From positions 67,171 through 131,170 of the forward strand of contig CALFEQ010000029.1 of the NCBI GenBank assembly GCA_937949945.1: a DNA stretch of 64,000 nucleotides, given 5' to 3'. The notes under the pieces were generated by a model that saw only the letters and a program-made list of their open reading frames with translations, had not been told where the DNA came from and made no database searches. This document shows positions 44,023 to 52,421 of the stretch, one piece after another. The stretch is from an uncultured Myxococcales bacterium. Its GTDB lineage: Bacteria > Myxococcota_A > Polyangia > Polyangiales > Polyangiaceae. How positions within the stretch are numbered: position 1 is the first letter of the stretch; the number at the start of each line of letters is the position of its first letter. A program made the position numbers and the translations under genes.

Positions 44023-44265
44023 GAAGCTCGACTCGCCGCGGTGTCGTTCGGAGGTGAGACGTATCGTCATGCTGCGCCGTCGCGCGTTGGTTTCTCTACT
44101 GGATTGGGGCAGGCTTCGATTCCGATGCCGCCTCGGGCGCGAGGTTGCGCCCAATCCGCCTGCGCATTCTATCCGCTCCGACGGCGATCGTGGCCGACGA
44201 GCGAGCGATCCCTCGCACGGCGACGGACACGAAGCCGTGTGACGGCGCGGCCTCGCTCCCGGACG

Positions 44266-44487
44266 TCACGTCCGATCCCGCGCGAGCCTCGCCATGGGGG
44301 CCTGGCATCGGGCGCATTCACGGACGTCGACGACGACACCGTCGGGCCAGTGGACCACGTGCTCGGCGAGCTCGGTGCTCGCGAGCCGTCGCACGGGCCT
44401 CAAGTCGGAGGATCGTGCGGCCTCGTAGGTCGCGCCGCACCGCCCGCAGCGCCACGGTCTCTCGGGCACGGCGCCGTCGCCGATCAT
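44266..44487 (-). CDS. Small zinc-ribbon protein
   Basis: 73 residues. Two CxxC pairs, WRCGRCGATYEA and RECARCQAPMAR, form a probable four-Cys zinc site. The spacing between pairs is 41 residues, longer than a simple ribbon, so the middle (VRRLASTELAEHVVHWPDGVVVDV) could form a small beta-meander. The ATG at 44487 overlaps the pentapeptide gene's stop (ATGA). Probably a partner of the pentapeptide protein; function unknown. Confidence 0.75.
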   Translation of the reverse strand: MIGDGAVPERPWRCGRCGATYEAARSSDLRPVRRLASTELAEHVVHWPDGVVVDVRECARCQAPMARLARDRT

Positions 44488-45293
44488 CGATACGGGCCCG
44501 CAGGCGGAAGCTTCACCCGGTCGAGCCCACGGACGCCTTCGAGGACCGCCCCGTCGAAACGGGCGCCCTCGAGGCGCGCGTCGCGGAGGTCGGCTCGTTC
44601 GAGGCTCGCCTCGGTGAGGTCGGCGTTCGAGAGATTCGCGCCGCGCAGGTCGGCCTTGTGGAGGTTCGCGCCCGCGAGAACGGCGTCGACCAGACTCGCC
44701 CCGCGCAGATCGACGCGCTCGAGGTTCGCAGACGTCGCTCCGACCGCCGACAGGTCGCCGTCGCGCAGGTCGGCCCGCTCCAGGTTCACCGAAGCGAGAT
44801 TGGCGGCGTGTGCCTTCGCCCCGCGCAGCTGCGCGTGCTCGAGGTTCGTGCGCGCCAGGTTCGCGCGCTCCAGGACCGCCTCGCGGAGGTCGGCGTGCTC
44901 CATGTTGCAGCCGTCCGCCACGGCGTTCGTCAAGTTCGCTCGAACGAGGACCGCGTGCTCGAGATTCGATCCTCGGAGGTTCGCGTCCGTGAGATCCGCG
45001 CCTTCGAGCTCGGCGTGCTCGAGGTTCACGCCATCGAGCCGCGCACGACGGAGGTCCGCGTGCCGGAGACTCACCTCCTCGAGGTTCGCATGACGGAGCG
45101 ACGCCCCGGCGAGCCTCGCGCCGTCGAGCTTGGCGCGTTCGAGATCGGCGCTCCGGAGATCCGCGTTCTCGAGGAACGCTCCGGCGAGATCGATGCGTTC
45201 GTCGCGCGCTTCCACGAGCGCCTCGCGCAGATCGTGGGCGCGAGCGGACCGGAAAAGGACACGACCGTCGTGGTGACGGATCTCGATCGTCAT
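44484..45293 (-). CDS. Pentapeptide-repeat protein
   Basis: 269 residues. From about residue 35 to 250 it is a nearly unbroken run of A(D/N)LXX-type units, such as LENADLRSADLERAKLDGAR and LVRANLTNAVADGCNMEHAD, giving a right-handed square beta-helix of about 40 turns-units. The first 30 residues (IEIRHHDGRVLF) are a separate strand. Some proteins of this class mimic DNA and protect gyrase; the charge here is mixed rather than strongly acidic, so DNA mimicry is not certain. It is the first gene of a pair with the zinc-ribbon protein and is divergent from the AraC gene (248 bp). Confidence 0.9.
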   Translation of the reverse strand: MTIEIRHHDGRVLFRSARAHDLREALVEARDERIDLAGAFLENADLRSADLERAKLDGARLAGASLRHANLEEVSLRHADLRRARLDGVNLEHAELEGADLTDANLRGSNLEHAVLVRANLTNAVADGCNMEHADLREAVLERANLARTNLEHAQLRGAKAHAANLASVNLERADLRDGDLSAVGATSANLERVDLRGASLVDAVLAGANLHKADLRGANLSNADLTEASLERADLRDARLEGARFDGAVLEGVRGLDRVKLPPAGPYR

Positions 45294-45541
45294 GCCTCGC
45301 ACGTTAGTGGCGCGGAGCGAACGGAGCCATGGCATCGATCGCCAAGACGATTTGCCGAACGCGACAGAACGCGACCGTTCCGCCCTCGACCGATTTCTCC
45401 GCGAGGCGAGTGGGCGCGCGGCTCCACGCGACGCGCCGAGCTCGCTCACGGATGACCTGGCTCGCCAGATCGATTTGCCGATGACGCCAGAAAGGGGATG
45501 CGGCGAGCCCCGTCTCCGGGCCTTGGCTATCCTGCGCGGCG

Positions 45542-46588
45542 ATGGACGAGCCGGTCCGGAGACGCATCGGGCGGCCGCCGAGAGAGCCGGCGACGGCCTC
45601 GGCGCTCGCGCCGGCGCTCCTGCGATGGGCGGCGCAGCACGGGATCGACGCGTCGCTGATCGCGCACCGCGGCGGGCTCGATCCCGCCGACGCGGATCGC
45701 GACGAAGCACCGGTGACCGCGACGGCGCTCGCGACGATGTTGAAGGTCACCGCGGAGCTCGCCGCAGAGCCTCACCTCGCTCTGCGACTGCCTGCGGAGC
45801 TCCCGTTCCGCACCTACGACGCGGGCGCGCTCGCCGCGCGCGTCGCCGCCACCCCACGCGACGTGCTCTCGGCGATGGCCCGCTTCGCGCCGCTCGTCTT
45901 TCCGCGGCTCGAGGCGGACGTCGTGGACGCACCTCGGGAGGTCCGCTTTCACGCGCGCATCCGCGGAGCCGCCCGTGGGCTCGGGCATCACGTCGACGAG
46001 TACGTCCTGGCCTTCGCGCTCGAACACTGTCGCCGTGGAGGCACGCGGCTCGACCCGACGCGCGCATGGCTTTCGAGCCCGCGTCCCGCGAGCGACCTGA
46101 GGCCGCTCGTTCGCGCGCTGGGGACGGAGGAGATCGAGCTCGGTGCCGAGGACACGGGCTTTTCGCTCACGGCGGCGGACGCGTCGATCGCGCTCCCGGC
46201 CCTCGACCCGATGCTCGTCGCCGCAGCCGAGCAGCTCGCGTCCGCTGCGCTCGCGAAGGCCCCGCGCGACGGACGTCTCGCCGCGACGGTCGCCGCGAAG
46301 ATCGAGTCGGCGCTCCCGGGCGAAATCGGTGCCGAGGCGATCGCGAGCGCGCTGAAGATGAGCGGGCGTACGCTCCAACGACGGCTCGAGGAAGAAGGCG
46401 TCCGCTTCTCGGACATCGTCGACGAAGTCCGCGAGCGCACGGCGAAGCGGCTCCTCGCGGATCCCGAGCTGCCGCTCGCGGAGATCGCCCATCGGGTCGG
46501 CTTCTCGGATCTCGCGACCTTCAGCCGCGCCTTCAAGCGCTGGACCGGCTTGCCCCCGGGGACCTGGCGGCGGATGCGTCGGGCGTAG
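45542..46588 (+). CDS. AraC-family regulator with arabinose-binding-type N-domain
   Basis: 348 residues. The N-terminal domain resembles the OruR/ArgR-like group (ALLRWAAQHGIDASLI, HLALRLPAELPFRTYDAGAL). The C-terminal helix-turn-helix pair is AIASALKMSGRTLQRRLEEEGVRFSDIVDEVR and LPLAEIAHRVGFSDLATFSRAFKRWTG, ending PPGTWRRMRRA. ATG 45542. The nearest candidate targets are the decayed LysR gene and the dehydrogenase that follow, or genes elsewhere. No operator is apparent. Confidence 0.92.
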   Translation: MDEPVRRRIGRPPREPATASALAPALLRWAAQHGIDASLIAHRGGLDPADADRDEAPVTATALATMLKVTAELAAEPHLALRLPAELPFRTYDAGALAARVAATPRDVLSAMARFAPLVFPRLEADVVDAPREVRFHARIRGAARGLGHHVDEYVLAFALEHCRRGGTRLDPTRAWLSSPRPASDLRPLVRALGTEEIELGAEDTGFSLTAADASIALPALDPMLVAAAEQLASAALAKAPRDGRLAATVAAKIESALPGEIGAEAIASALKMSGRTLQRRLEEEGVRFSDIVDEVRERTAKRLLADPELPLAEIAHRVGFSDLATFSRAFKRWTGLPPGTWRRMRRA

Positions 46589-46601
46589 CGAAGCTCGGTC
46601 G

Positions 46602-47030
46602 TCAGCGGCCCGCGGCGGCCGTCGTCGATGCGGCGACCGCCGCCTTCGAGGACGCACGCGCGGACGACGCTGCTCGGGCGTGACACTGTCCCATCGCGAA
46701 CGTCGCGATCGCGTCGCGCAGCATCGTCACGCGGAGCGGTAGGTGTCGAGACGGCGAACACAGGACGTGGAACGTCTCTCCGCGTACGACAGATCGAACC
46801 CCTCCCGCACCGGATCGAGCTGCCGTCCCGTCACGGACACTCTGGTTGCGCAAAAACGGCTGCGAGCTCTTCTCCCGCGACGGCGCGCACCCGAAGCTTC
46901 GTGAGAGCGCGAAATCGAGCAGGTCCGGCGGAGACGCGCATGGCCGGCCCTCCGGGCGCTTGGCCGATGCGTTGCGTGCATTCGACAGCGGCATCGACGT
47001 GTCCGTACGAAAGGCGTCGCGGCTCGTCGT
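46602..47030 (-). pseudogene. Decayed LysR-type regulator (frameshift, internal deletion, no N-terminus)
   Basis: Three minus-strand frames carry LysR effector-domain pieces in order. First PGGPAMRVSAGPARF (about 46960) then EELAAVFAQPE. One missing G at about 46839 shifts to VSVTGRQLDPVREGFDLSYAE, the conserved region of the domain. Then a jump, with roughly 100 residues absent, to ETFHVLCSPSRHLPLRV (about 46770) and RDAIATFA, the usual domain end. The N-terminal helix-turn-helix is missing: that end abuts the next gene at 47063. It is a remnant and cannot make a working regulator. Alignment is by eye. Confidence 0.6.
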
Positions 47031-47062
47031 CGCGCCGTAGCCAAGGGTCAGCCTCGGGTGAT

Positions 47063-49276
47063 ATGACGCAACACGCCATGGCTCGGCCGTCGTTCGTCCG
47101 CACGCGGGGGCTCGGCCCGACGCTCGCCGCCGCCACCGCAGTCCTCTGCTCGCTCGCGTCGTGCGACGAGCAACTTCCTCGCCCGCTGAACGATGGTGTC
47201 GTGAACGGGCCCGACGGAAGCTCGGGCCTCGACACACGGCCCGTCGCGCCGACGTGCGGGCAGCGCCCGTCCGCGTCCGAAGGCGTCCCCGACGCCGGGC
47301 CCCCGAACTGGGACGACGCGAGGATCGAGTTCGAGCGCGTGACGCTCGCTCCGCTGTCCCGCCCCATCGAGGTCGCCAACAAGGCAGGTCGCTACTTCGT
47401 CGCCGAGCAGGGCGGCTTCGTCCGCGAGGTGTTTCCGAACGAGACGACCTCGGAGGTGGTCCTCGACATCCGCGACTGGATGACCGACGGCTTCGATCAA
47501 GGGATCCAGGGCTTCGCCCTCCACCCGAAGTTCCCTTCGACGCCGTACGCGTACGTCTCGTATACGGCCAAGCCGCCGTCGGGCTCGCGTCCGGAGCTCT
47601 TGTTCCAGTCCGTCATCGCCCGCTTCGAGAGCCTCGACGGCGGCAAGACCTTCGCTCGCGAGACGGAGAAGCGCCTTCTGGTCTGGGACCAGGAGGGCGT
47701 GAACCACAACAACGGGTGCCTGGTCTTCGGCCCCGACGGCTACCTCTACATCGGCTCGGGCGAAGGCGCGTTCCCGAGCGACACGTACTACGAGGCGGCG
47801 CTCAAGCTCGACAACCTCCTCGGCAAGATCCTCCGCATCGACGTCGACTCCGGCGATCCCTACGCGATCCCTTCGACGAACCCCTTCGCGTCGGGCGGCG
47901 GTCTGCCGGAGATCTACGCCTACGGGCTGCGCAACCCGTGGCGGTTCGACTTCGACCCCAAGACCGGACGCCTGTGGGCGGGCGACGTCGGTCAAGTCAC
48001 CTGGGAGGAGATCAACGAGATCGTCCCGGGCGGCAACTACGGCTGGGGCTCGCGCGAGGGCCCGGACTGCTTCGAGCCCGGCCCCGGCTGCGACGGAGAC
48101 TTCATCGATCCCATCATCTACCACGGGCGCGACGAGGCCAACGCGCTCGTCGGTGGCGTCTTCTACCGCGGAACGAAGGTCCCCGCCCTGACGGACAAGT
48201 ACGTCTACGGCGACGCCAACCAGAGCAAGTTCTACGCGGTGCATGCGGACGAGCCGGTCAAGGTCCCGAAGCGGCTGAACGTCGGCACGCTCGGCCGGCG
48301 GCCGGTGTCGTTCCGGCTCGACGAGAACGGCGAGATCCTCGTGGTGTCGTACGTCGGCGCGCTCCTGCGGATGATCCAAGAGCTGCCGCCGCCTCCGCCG
48401 ACCTCGGTGCCTACGCTCGCCGAGACGGGGTGCGTCGATCCGAACGATCCCCAGCGGCCCGTCGACGGCCTCTTTCCATACGACGTGAACGTGGGAGCTT
48501 GGGCATCGGGCGCGTCGGCGGCGCGCTATCTGTCGATCCCCGAGGGCACCACGATCTCCGTCGAAGAGAGCGGGCGACTCGTCCTGCCGCCCGGCTCGGT
48601 GGCGATGAAGATGCTCAGCGCCGAGGGACGGCTCGTCGAGACGCAGATGCTCTTCCGAGATGCGGAGGGCTCGTGGCACACGGCTACGTACGCGTCGACG
48701 CAGCCGGATGTCGCCCCGTGGCGCATCACCCAGCGAACGGAGGTACCGCTCCCCTCCGGTCGCTCGTGGGTGGTCGATCCGGACACGTGCACGACGTGCC
48801 ATACGCAGGAGCGCGGAACGCTCGGACTCGAGCTCGCGCAGCTCGACCGCGACGGAGTGGACTATGGCGCGCGCCAAGGAAACCCGCTCGCGACGCTGAT
48901 CGCGGTCGGGATCGTCGACGGCGCCAACCTGCCCGCCTACCGCCCGTTGCCTCGAATCGACGGGCTCGCGACCGTGGACGCGCGCGCCCGCGCGTACCTC
49001 CACGCGAACTGCGCGTTCTGCCACTCCGGGCGCGACGGAGACCTCGACCTGCGCTTCGACACTCCGTTCTCGAAGACGGCCCTCTGCGGCGTGACCACGG
49101 GCAGAGGGACGAGGCTCGTCCCCGGACAGCCCGAAGCGAGCACGCTGCTCACGGTGCTGCGCTCGGAGGAGCCTGGAACGCAGATGCCGCCGGTCGGAAG
49201 GACGGCCGTCGACGAGGGCGCCGTTCTCCTCGTCGCCGACTTCATTCGCTTCACGAGCGCGTGTCCGAGCCCGTGA
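47063..49276 (+). CDS. PQQ-type sugar dehydrogenase fused to a dihaem cytochrome domain (lipoprotein)
   Basis: 737 residues. Signal ends VLCSLASC. Residues about 70-430 form a six-bladed propeller of the glucose/sorbosone dehydrogenase type: QGFALHPKFPSTPYAYVSY, EGVNHNNGCLVFGPDGYLYIG, GLRNPWRFDFDPKTG, GGNYGWGSREGPDCF. PQQ is the usual cofactor. The C-terminal region has two haem motifs, CTTCHTQE (about 575) and CAFCHSG (about 650), so electrons can leave through the same chain. ATG 47063 opens the signal; ATG 47078 is possible. Fusion of both parts in a lipoprotein suggests a surface or periplasmic respiratory enzyme. Substrate unknown. Confidence 0.88.
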   Translation: MTQHAMARPSFVRTRGLGPTLAAATAVLCSLASCDEQLPRPLNDGVVNGPDGSSGLDTRPVAPTCGQRPSASEGVPDAGPPNWDDARIEFERVTLAPLSRPIEVANKAGRYFVAEQGGFVREVFPNETTSEVVLDIRDWMTDGFDQGIQGFALHPKFPSTPYAYVSYTAKPPSGSRPELLFQSVIARFESLDGGKTFARETEKRLLVWDQEGVNHNNGCLVFGPDGYLYIGSGEGAFPSDTYYEAALKLDNLLGKILRIDVDSGDPYAIPSTNPFASGGGLPEIYAYGLRNPWRFDFDPKTGRLWAGDVGQVTWEEINEIVPGGNYGWGSREGPDCFEPGPGCDGDFIDPIIYHGRDEANALVGGVFYRGTKVPALTDKYVYGDANQSKFYAVHADEPVKVPKRLNVGTLGRRPVSFRLDENGEILVVSYVGALLRMIQELPPPPPTSVPTLAETGCVDPNDPQRPVDGLFPYDVNVGAWASGASAARYLSIPEGTTISVEESGRLVLPPGSVAMKMLSAEGRLVETQMLFRDAEGSWHTATYASTQPDVAPWRITQRTEVPLPSGRSWVVDPDTCTTCHTQERGTLGLELAQLDRDGVDYGARQGNPLATLIAVGIVDGANLPAYRPLPRIDGLATVDARARAYLHANCAFCHSGRDGDLDLRFDTPFSKTALCGVTTGRGTRLVPGQPEASTLLTVLRSEEPGTQMPPVGRTAVDEGAVLLVADFIRFTSACPSP

Positions 49277-49327
49277 GGTCATGAGCGCGCCGGCCTCGGC
49301 GCGGCGATGGAAACGATGGAAACGAAA

Positions 49328-49379
49328 GAGCCACGGGAGGTCGAGCCTTCACGCCCGATTCCCGTGGCTCCTTGTTTTC
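49328..49379 (+). terminator. Rho-independent terminator of the sugar dehydrogenase gene
   Basis: GAGCCACGGGA (49328-49338) pairs perfectly with TCCCGTGGCTC (49360-49370) across a 21-base loop, followed by CTTGTTTTC. It lies 52 bases after the stop codon. The stem length and T-rich tail make this the clearest terminator in the window. Confidence 0.88.
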
Positions 49380-49427
49380 ATCCGCGGGCAACGATGGCCC
49401 GTCGTGATGCGGGAAGAGACATGACGC

Positions 49428-49460
49428 GCGACGTGACGTGACGTGACCGTCCACGGTCAC
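49428..49460. repeat. GACGT tandem units running into an 8-bp palindrome
   Basis: Three overlapping GACGT steps lead into GTGACCGT-CC-ACGGTCAC (49443-49460), a perfect inverted repeat. No gene starts within 350 bp in either direction, so the role is unclear; it may be an operator of a lost gene or a structural site. Confidence 0.6.
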
Positions 49461-49815
49461 AGCGTCGGTCGTCTGTCTGCATCCCTCAGCGTGCGTTGCG
49501 ATCCGGGTCCGCCCGCGCTCTCGCTCGAAGCATCGAGACTCCTGGGTTCGCGATGTGTAGCTGCTGCTGCTGCCGTCGCGCCTCTCGAAGCGCGATCTCG
49601 TCCGACGCTTCAGGAGTGACATACTGGATGAGCTCGCGCCAGCAGTCTCGTGCGATCGCGCAAATTATTGTGAGACCTTCGCGCCCATGTCGGGCGGTCT
49701 TCGTCCACGCGCGCCGAGAGGGCGCGCGCGGGCTCCGCATGCGCATCTGCGCGAAGCAGCGCTGCGCCGAGCGTGGGCTCGACGCAGCGCTCCGCGACGT
49801 CGATCCGCCGCCGTC

Positions 49816-50613
49816 CTACTTCGCGCCGTTCATGCAGGCGGCCTTCGCCATCTTCACGAACAGGTCCTTCGCCTGCTCGGCCGGCTCCGTGATCTTGGGA
49901 TCGCCGAAGCACGTCGTGTTGATGGCGTCGACCTTGGTCTGCATCGCCGCCCCGCACTCCGCGCTGAGCAGGTAGTCCTTGCACTCGGCCTGGAGCACGT
50001 CCTGGAAGCAGTCCTGCTGCTCCACCTCCGAGCAGTTGCCGCAGTAGGCCTCGAGGCATCCGTCGGGGATGAAGACGAGGTTGCCGAGCTCACGCCCGCA
50101 TCCCTTCACTCCCGTGACGTGATCGATGCAGCCGCGCTGGTTGAACGTCGGCGGGTCGATGATGAAGACCTTCCACTCGGGCTCGCTCGCGCTCTCCGTG
50201 AAGATGCATTCTGCACATGCCTTGTTCGTGAAGAGCTGCCGGGCGTCGGCGCAGTTCTTCGAGGCGGGATCCGCCAAGCACGCGTCCGCCAGCGCCTGGA
50301 TGGTCCTCTCGTTGCAAGCGTTGCTCGATCCCTCGGCGGTCGGCTTCACCTCCTTGGGAACGAACGTCGCCTTGGAGTCCTTGCACGTCTCCGGCTCGGC
50401 CTCCTCCTCGTCGACAGGAGGAACCGCGCCGGCGTCCTTCCTCGGAGGACGAGGCTTGCCGGCGTCCTCGGCGCTCTGCGTGGGATCGGCCTCTGTGACC
50501 ACCTCCTCCGTCGACGAGCACCCCGCCGCGGCGACGGCCACGAGGGTCCCGAGAGCGGTGACGCTCGCGAGCACGAGCCAATGGTTCGAGCGGAGCCCTG
50601 AGCTGTTCTTCAT
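49816..50613 (-). CDS. Cys-rich hypothetical lipoprotein
   Basis: 265 residues. ATG 50613 has AGGAGG upstream. Signal ends AVAAAGC, then a Glu/Asp/Pro linker (EEVVTEADPTQSAEDAGKPRP). The domain has 14 or more Cys in patterns such as NKACAECIFT, HVTGVKGCGRE, DGCLEAYCGNCSEVEQQDC and SAECGAAM. This suggests a disulfide-knotted extracellular module. No family is recognised. Similar Cys-rich lipoproteins are common in myxobacteria and may be surface receptors or matrix components. Confidence 0.78.
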   Translation of the reverse strand: MKNSSGLRSNHWLVLASVTALGTLVAVAAAGCSSTEEVVTEADPTQSAEDAGKPRPPRKDAGAVPPVDEEEAEPETCKDSKATFVPKEVKPTAEGSSNACNERTIQALADACLADPASKNCADARQLFTNKACAECIFTESASEPEWKVFIIDPPTFNQRGCIDHVTGVKGCGRELGNLVFIPDGCLEAYCGNCSEVEQQDCFQDVLQAECKDYLLSAECGAAMQTKVDAINTTCFGDPKITEPAEQAKDLFVKMAKAACMNGAK

Positions 50614-51177
50614 ATCGTCGTCTCCTCCTGCTTTCGCCATGTGCCTCCACCGAGCTCGACCTCGTCGGTCGAGTCGGCCGAGCTCGACGAGCAGTGCGGG
50701 GTGCTCGAGCTCACGCCCCTTTCCTGACGATCCGTCCTTCCGGATCGACAAGTTCCTAACGGAGACGGTGCGTGAACTGTCAGCGCGAGCGCGCCTCTCG
50801 ATCGGCCACGATCGGCAGAGCCGCCGAGGCTCGATCCGAGCTCACCGCCGGAGACGTGCGCTGCGCGTTCGCTCGTTCGACCGTCGCGCGAGCACGCACG
50901 CCCCGACTCGTCGAGATCTCTTGCATTCGAGGCGCGGCGATATGTGCAACCTACATGCCTTCGAACCCGTCGCGCCGAGCCCATCCGCGGCGTGCCCCCA
51001 CGAGCTCCGCCCTGCGTCTCGGAAGCTCGGGCGTCGACGGATGAAGCAGAGGCTCGAACGAGCCGCGAAGCGCGCTCGCTTCGACCGCTTCCTGACGTAC
51101 GGCTCGCCCGTCGGCGCGTGCGCGGCTACCGTCCCGACGCCGCCCACGACATGACGCAGATCGCGTCTCCGAGGCTC
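50614..51177. other. 564-bp gap, no recognisable gene
   Basis: Frames here are Arg/Ser-rich on all strands and match no family. A small hairpin GATCCG/CGGATC is at 50729-50746, about 116 bp upstream of the lipoprotein start on the minus strand. The gap is large for this window, so a small RNA or a decayed gene is possible, but nothing supports either. Confidence 0.5.
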
Positions 51178-51936
51178 ATGACCAAAGGCATTCGATTCGC
51201 GCTCGTCGCATCGACCCTCCTCGCGCTCGCATGCGAGCGCCGCGAGCCTCCGGCTCCCTCGGTGTCACCGTCCGTGAGCCCGCTGCCTCCTCCGCGAGTC
51301 GTCGATCCTCCACGGATGGTCGAGCCTCCGGAGGAGATCGCTCCTCCACCCGAGATCGCCTCACGCGCGGAGTCCGACGCCCCCGCTCCCGCCGTCGGCC
51401 CCATGCGTGCCGTACCGGCGGAACGGATCCCGGCCGCCGTACGGCATCGCGTTCCCGGCGCGATCGTGCACGCCGTCGGCTGGACGGATCGCAACGGAGA
51501 GAACCTCGCGGTCTTCTCGCGACGCGAGACGACGCACCGAGGACGCCACGGCTCGTCGACGAGCGCCCAGCTCACGATCCAGCACTTCTTGGTCGAGAGC
51601 GAGGGTCGCGTGAAAGGCGTCCGGAGCCTCAAGGAGGCGATCGACCGCTGCGAGGCGGAGCTGCTCCTCGCCTTCCGCGACACGGCCTACGAGCTCACGG
51701 ACCTCGACGAGGACGGCATCGGAGAGCTCACGTTCGCGTATACGCGTGCGTGCCGAAAGAACGCGTCGCCGCCGGGGCTGAAGCTCCTCATGCTCGAGGA
51801 CGGTACGAAATACATCCTCCGAGGCACGATGCGTGACGAGCGAGGCCGCGGCGGCGAACACCGCGTCGACCCGTCCTTCGAGCAGGCGCCGGAGTTCCTC
51901 GAGCACGCGAAGCAGGTCTGGGCCAAGGTGAGCTGA
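51178..51936 (+). CDS. Hypothetical lipoprotein with a DxDxDG-like loop
   Basis: 252 residues from ATG 51178 (GAGG upstream; ATG 51151 is possible). Signal ends TLLALAC. A Pro-rich linker (PSVSPSVSPLPPPRV, then PPRMVEPPEEIAPPPE) separates it from a domain with paired strands GAIVHAVGWTDRNGENLAVFS, LTIQHFLVE and LTDLDEDGIGELTFAY. The last is like a calcium-binding or FG-GAP-type loop. Two Cys pairs (DRCEAE, TRACRK) may be bonded. Family unknown. It is convergent with the PilZ gene (40 bp). Confidence 0.78.
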   Translation: MTKGIRFALVASTLLALACERREPPAPSVSPSVSPLPPPRVVDPPRMVEPPEEIAPPPEIASRAESDAPAPAVGPMRAVPAERIPAAVRHRVPGAIVHAVGWTDRNGENLAVFSRRETTHRGRHGSSTSAQLTIQHFLVESEGRVKGVRSLKEAIDRCEAELLLAFRDTAYELTDLDEDGIGELTFAYTRACRKNASPPGLKLLMLEDGTKYILRGTMRDERGRGGEHRVDPSFEQAPEFLEHAKQVWAKVS

Positions 51937-51976
51937 GGCCCTCGCGCATCCGCGCCGGCTCGGCGCCGTCGACCCG

Positions 51977-52315
51977 CTACGCTCGACTGCCGCGCTCGAG
52001 CAGCTCGCCGACGTAGCGGCGCACGGCCTTCGCCGTGTCCTCGGACGGCTCGACGAGCTCGAGGCCCATCATCCCCTTGCCGGCCCACCGGACGACGCAC
52101 GCGATCTCGTGCGTGCCCTCCGGCAACACGAGCCGGAGCTTCTTCGTCGACCCGACGGGCCACTCGGGCTGACCCTCGTGCGCGATCGCGAGACCGCTGA
52201 CGCTGATGTCGACGACGTCGAGCGACTCGCTGATGGGCGGCGCGACCTCGTAGAGGACGCGCGCAGGCAGCTCGGGGACGGGCTTGGCACGGACGTGGCG
52301 CCGACGCTCTTGCAT
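51977..52315 (-). CDS. PilZ-domain protein (c-di-GMP binding)
   Basis: 112 residues, essentially the domain alone. The binding motif RRRHVRAKP at the N-terminus supplies the Arg residues, and DISVSGLAI is the DxSxxG element. The fold then continues with GSTKKLRLVLPEGTHEIACVVRWAG. It should bind cyclic di-GMP and act through a partner. No partner is adjacent; the neighbours are a lipoprotein and a peptidase. ATG 52315. Confidence 0.93.
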   Translation of the reverse strand: MQERRRHVRAKPVPELPARVLYEVAPPISESLDVVDISVSGLAIAHEGQPEWPVGSTKKLRLVLPEGTHEIACVVRWAGKGMMGLELVEPSEDTAKAVRRYVGELLERGSRA

Positions 52316-52421
52316 GTGAGCCCATCCTATCGTGCCTGCGTCGATTCCGGGTGCGCGACGGCACGGTCGGACGGCCCGCCGGCTGGAAAAGGAGCGGCGA
52401 CTGGTGCAACCTTCGCCGCCC

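Larger units (their letters stand above)
49277..49815. other. 539-bp gap with terminator and palindrome
   Basis: After the dehydrogenase stop a strong terminator (49328-49379) closes its transcript. A tandem 9-base repeat GATGGAAAC (about 49305-49322) lies before it and the palindrome at 49428-49460 after it. A minus-strand frame of 86 residues (49486-49746) has unusual codon use and no family match; I do not call it a gene. Confidence 0.65.

Noticed and set aside
44484..45293. DNA-level repeat array in the pentapeptide gene
   Set aside because: The periodicity follows from the protein repeat; units differ too much to be a CRISPR or satellite array.
49486..49746. 86-residue minus-strand frame in a gap
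   Set aside because: Codon use is mixed, there is a Gln run, no ribosome-binding site and no family match; too weak to call.
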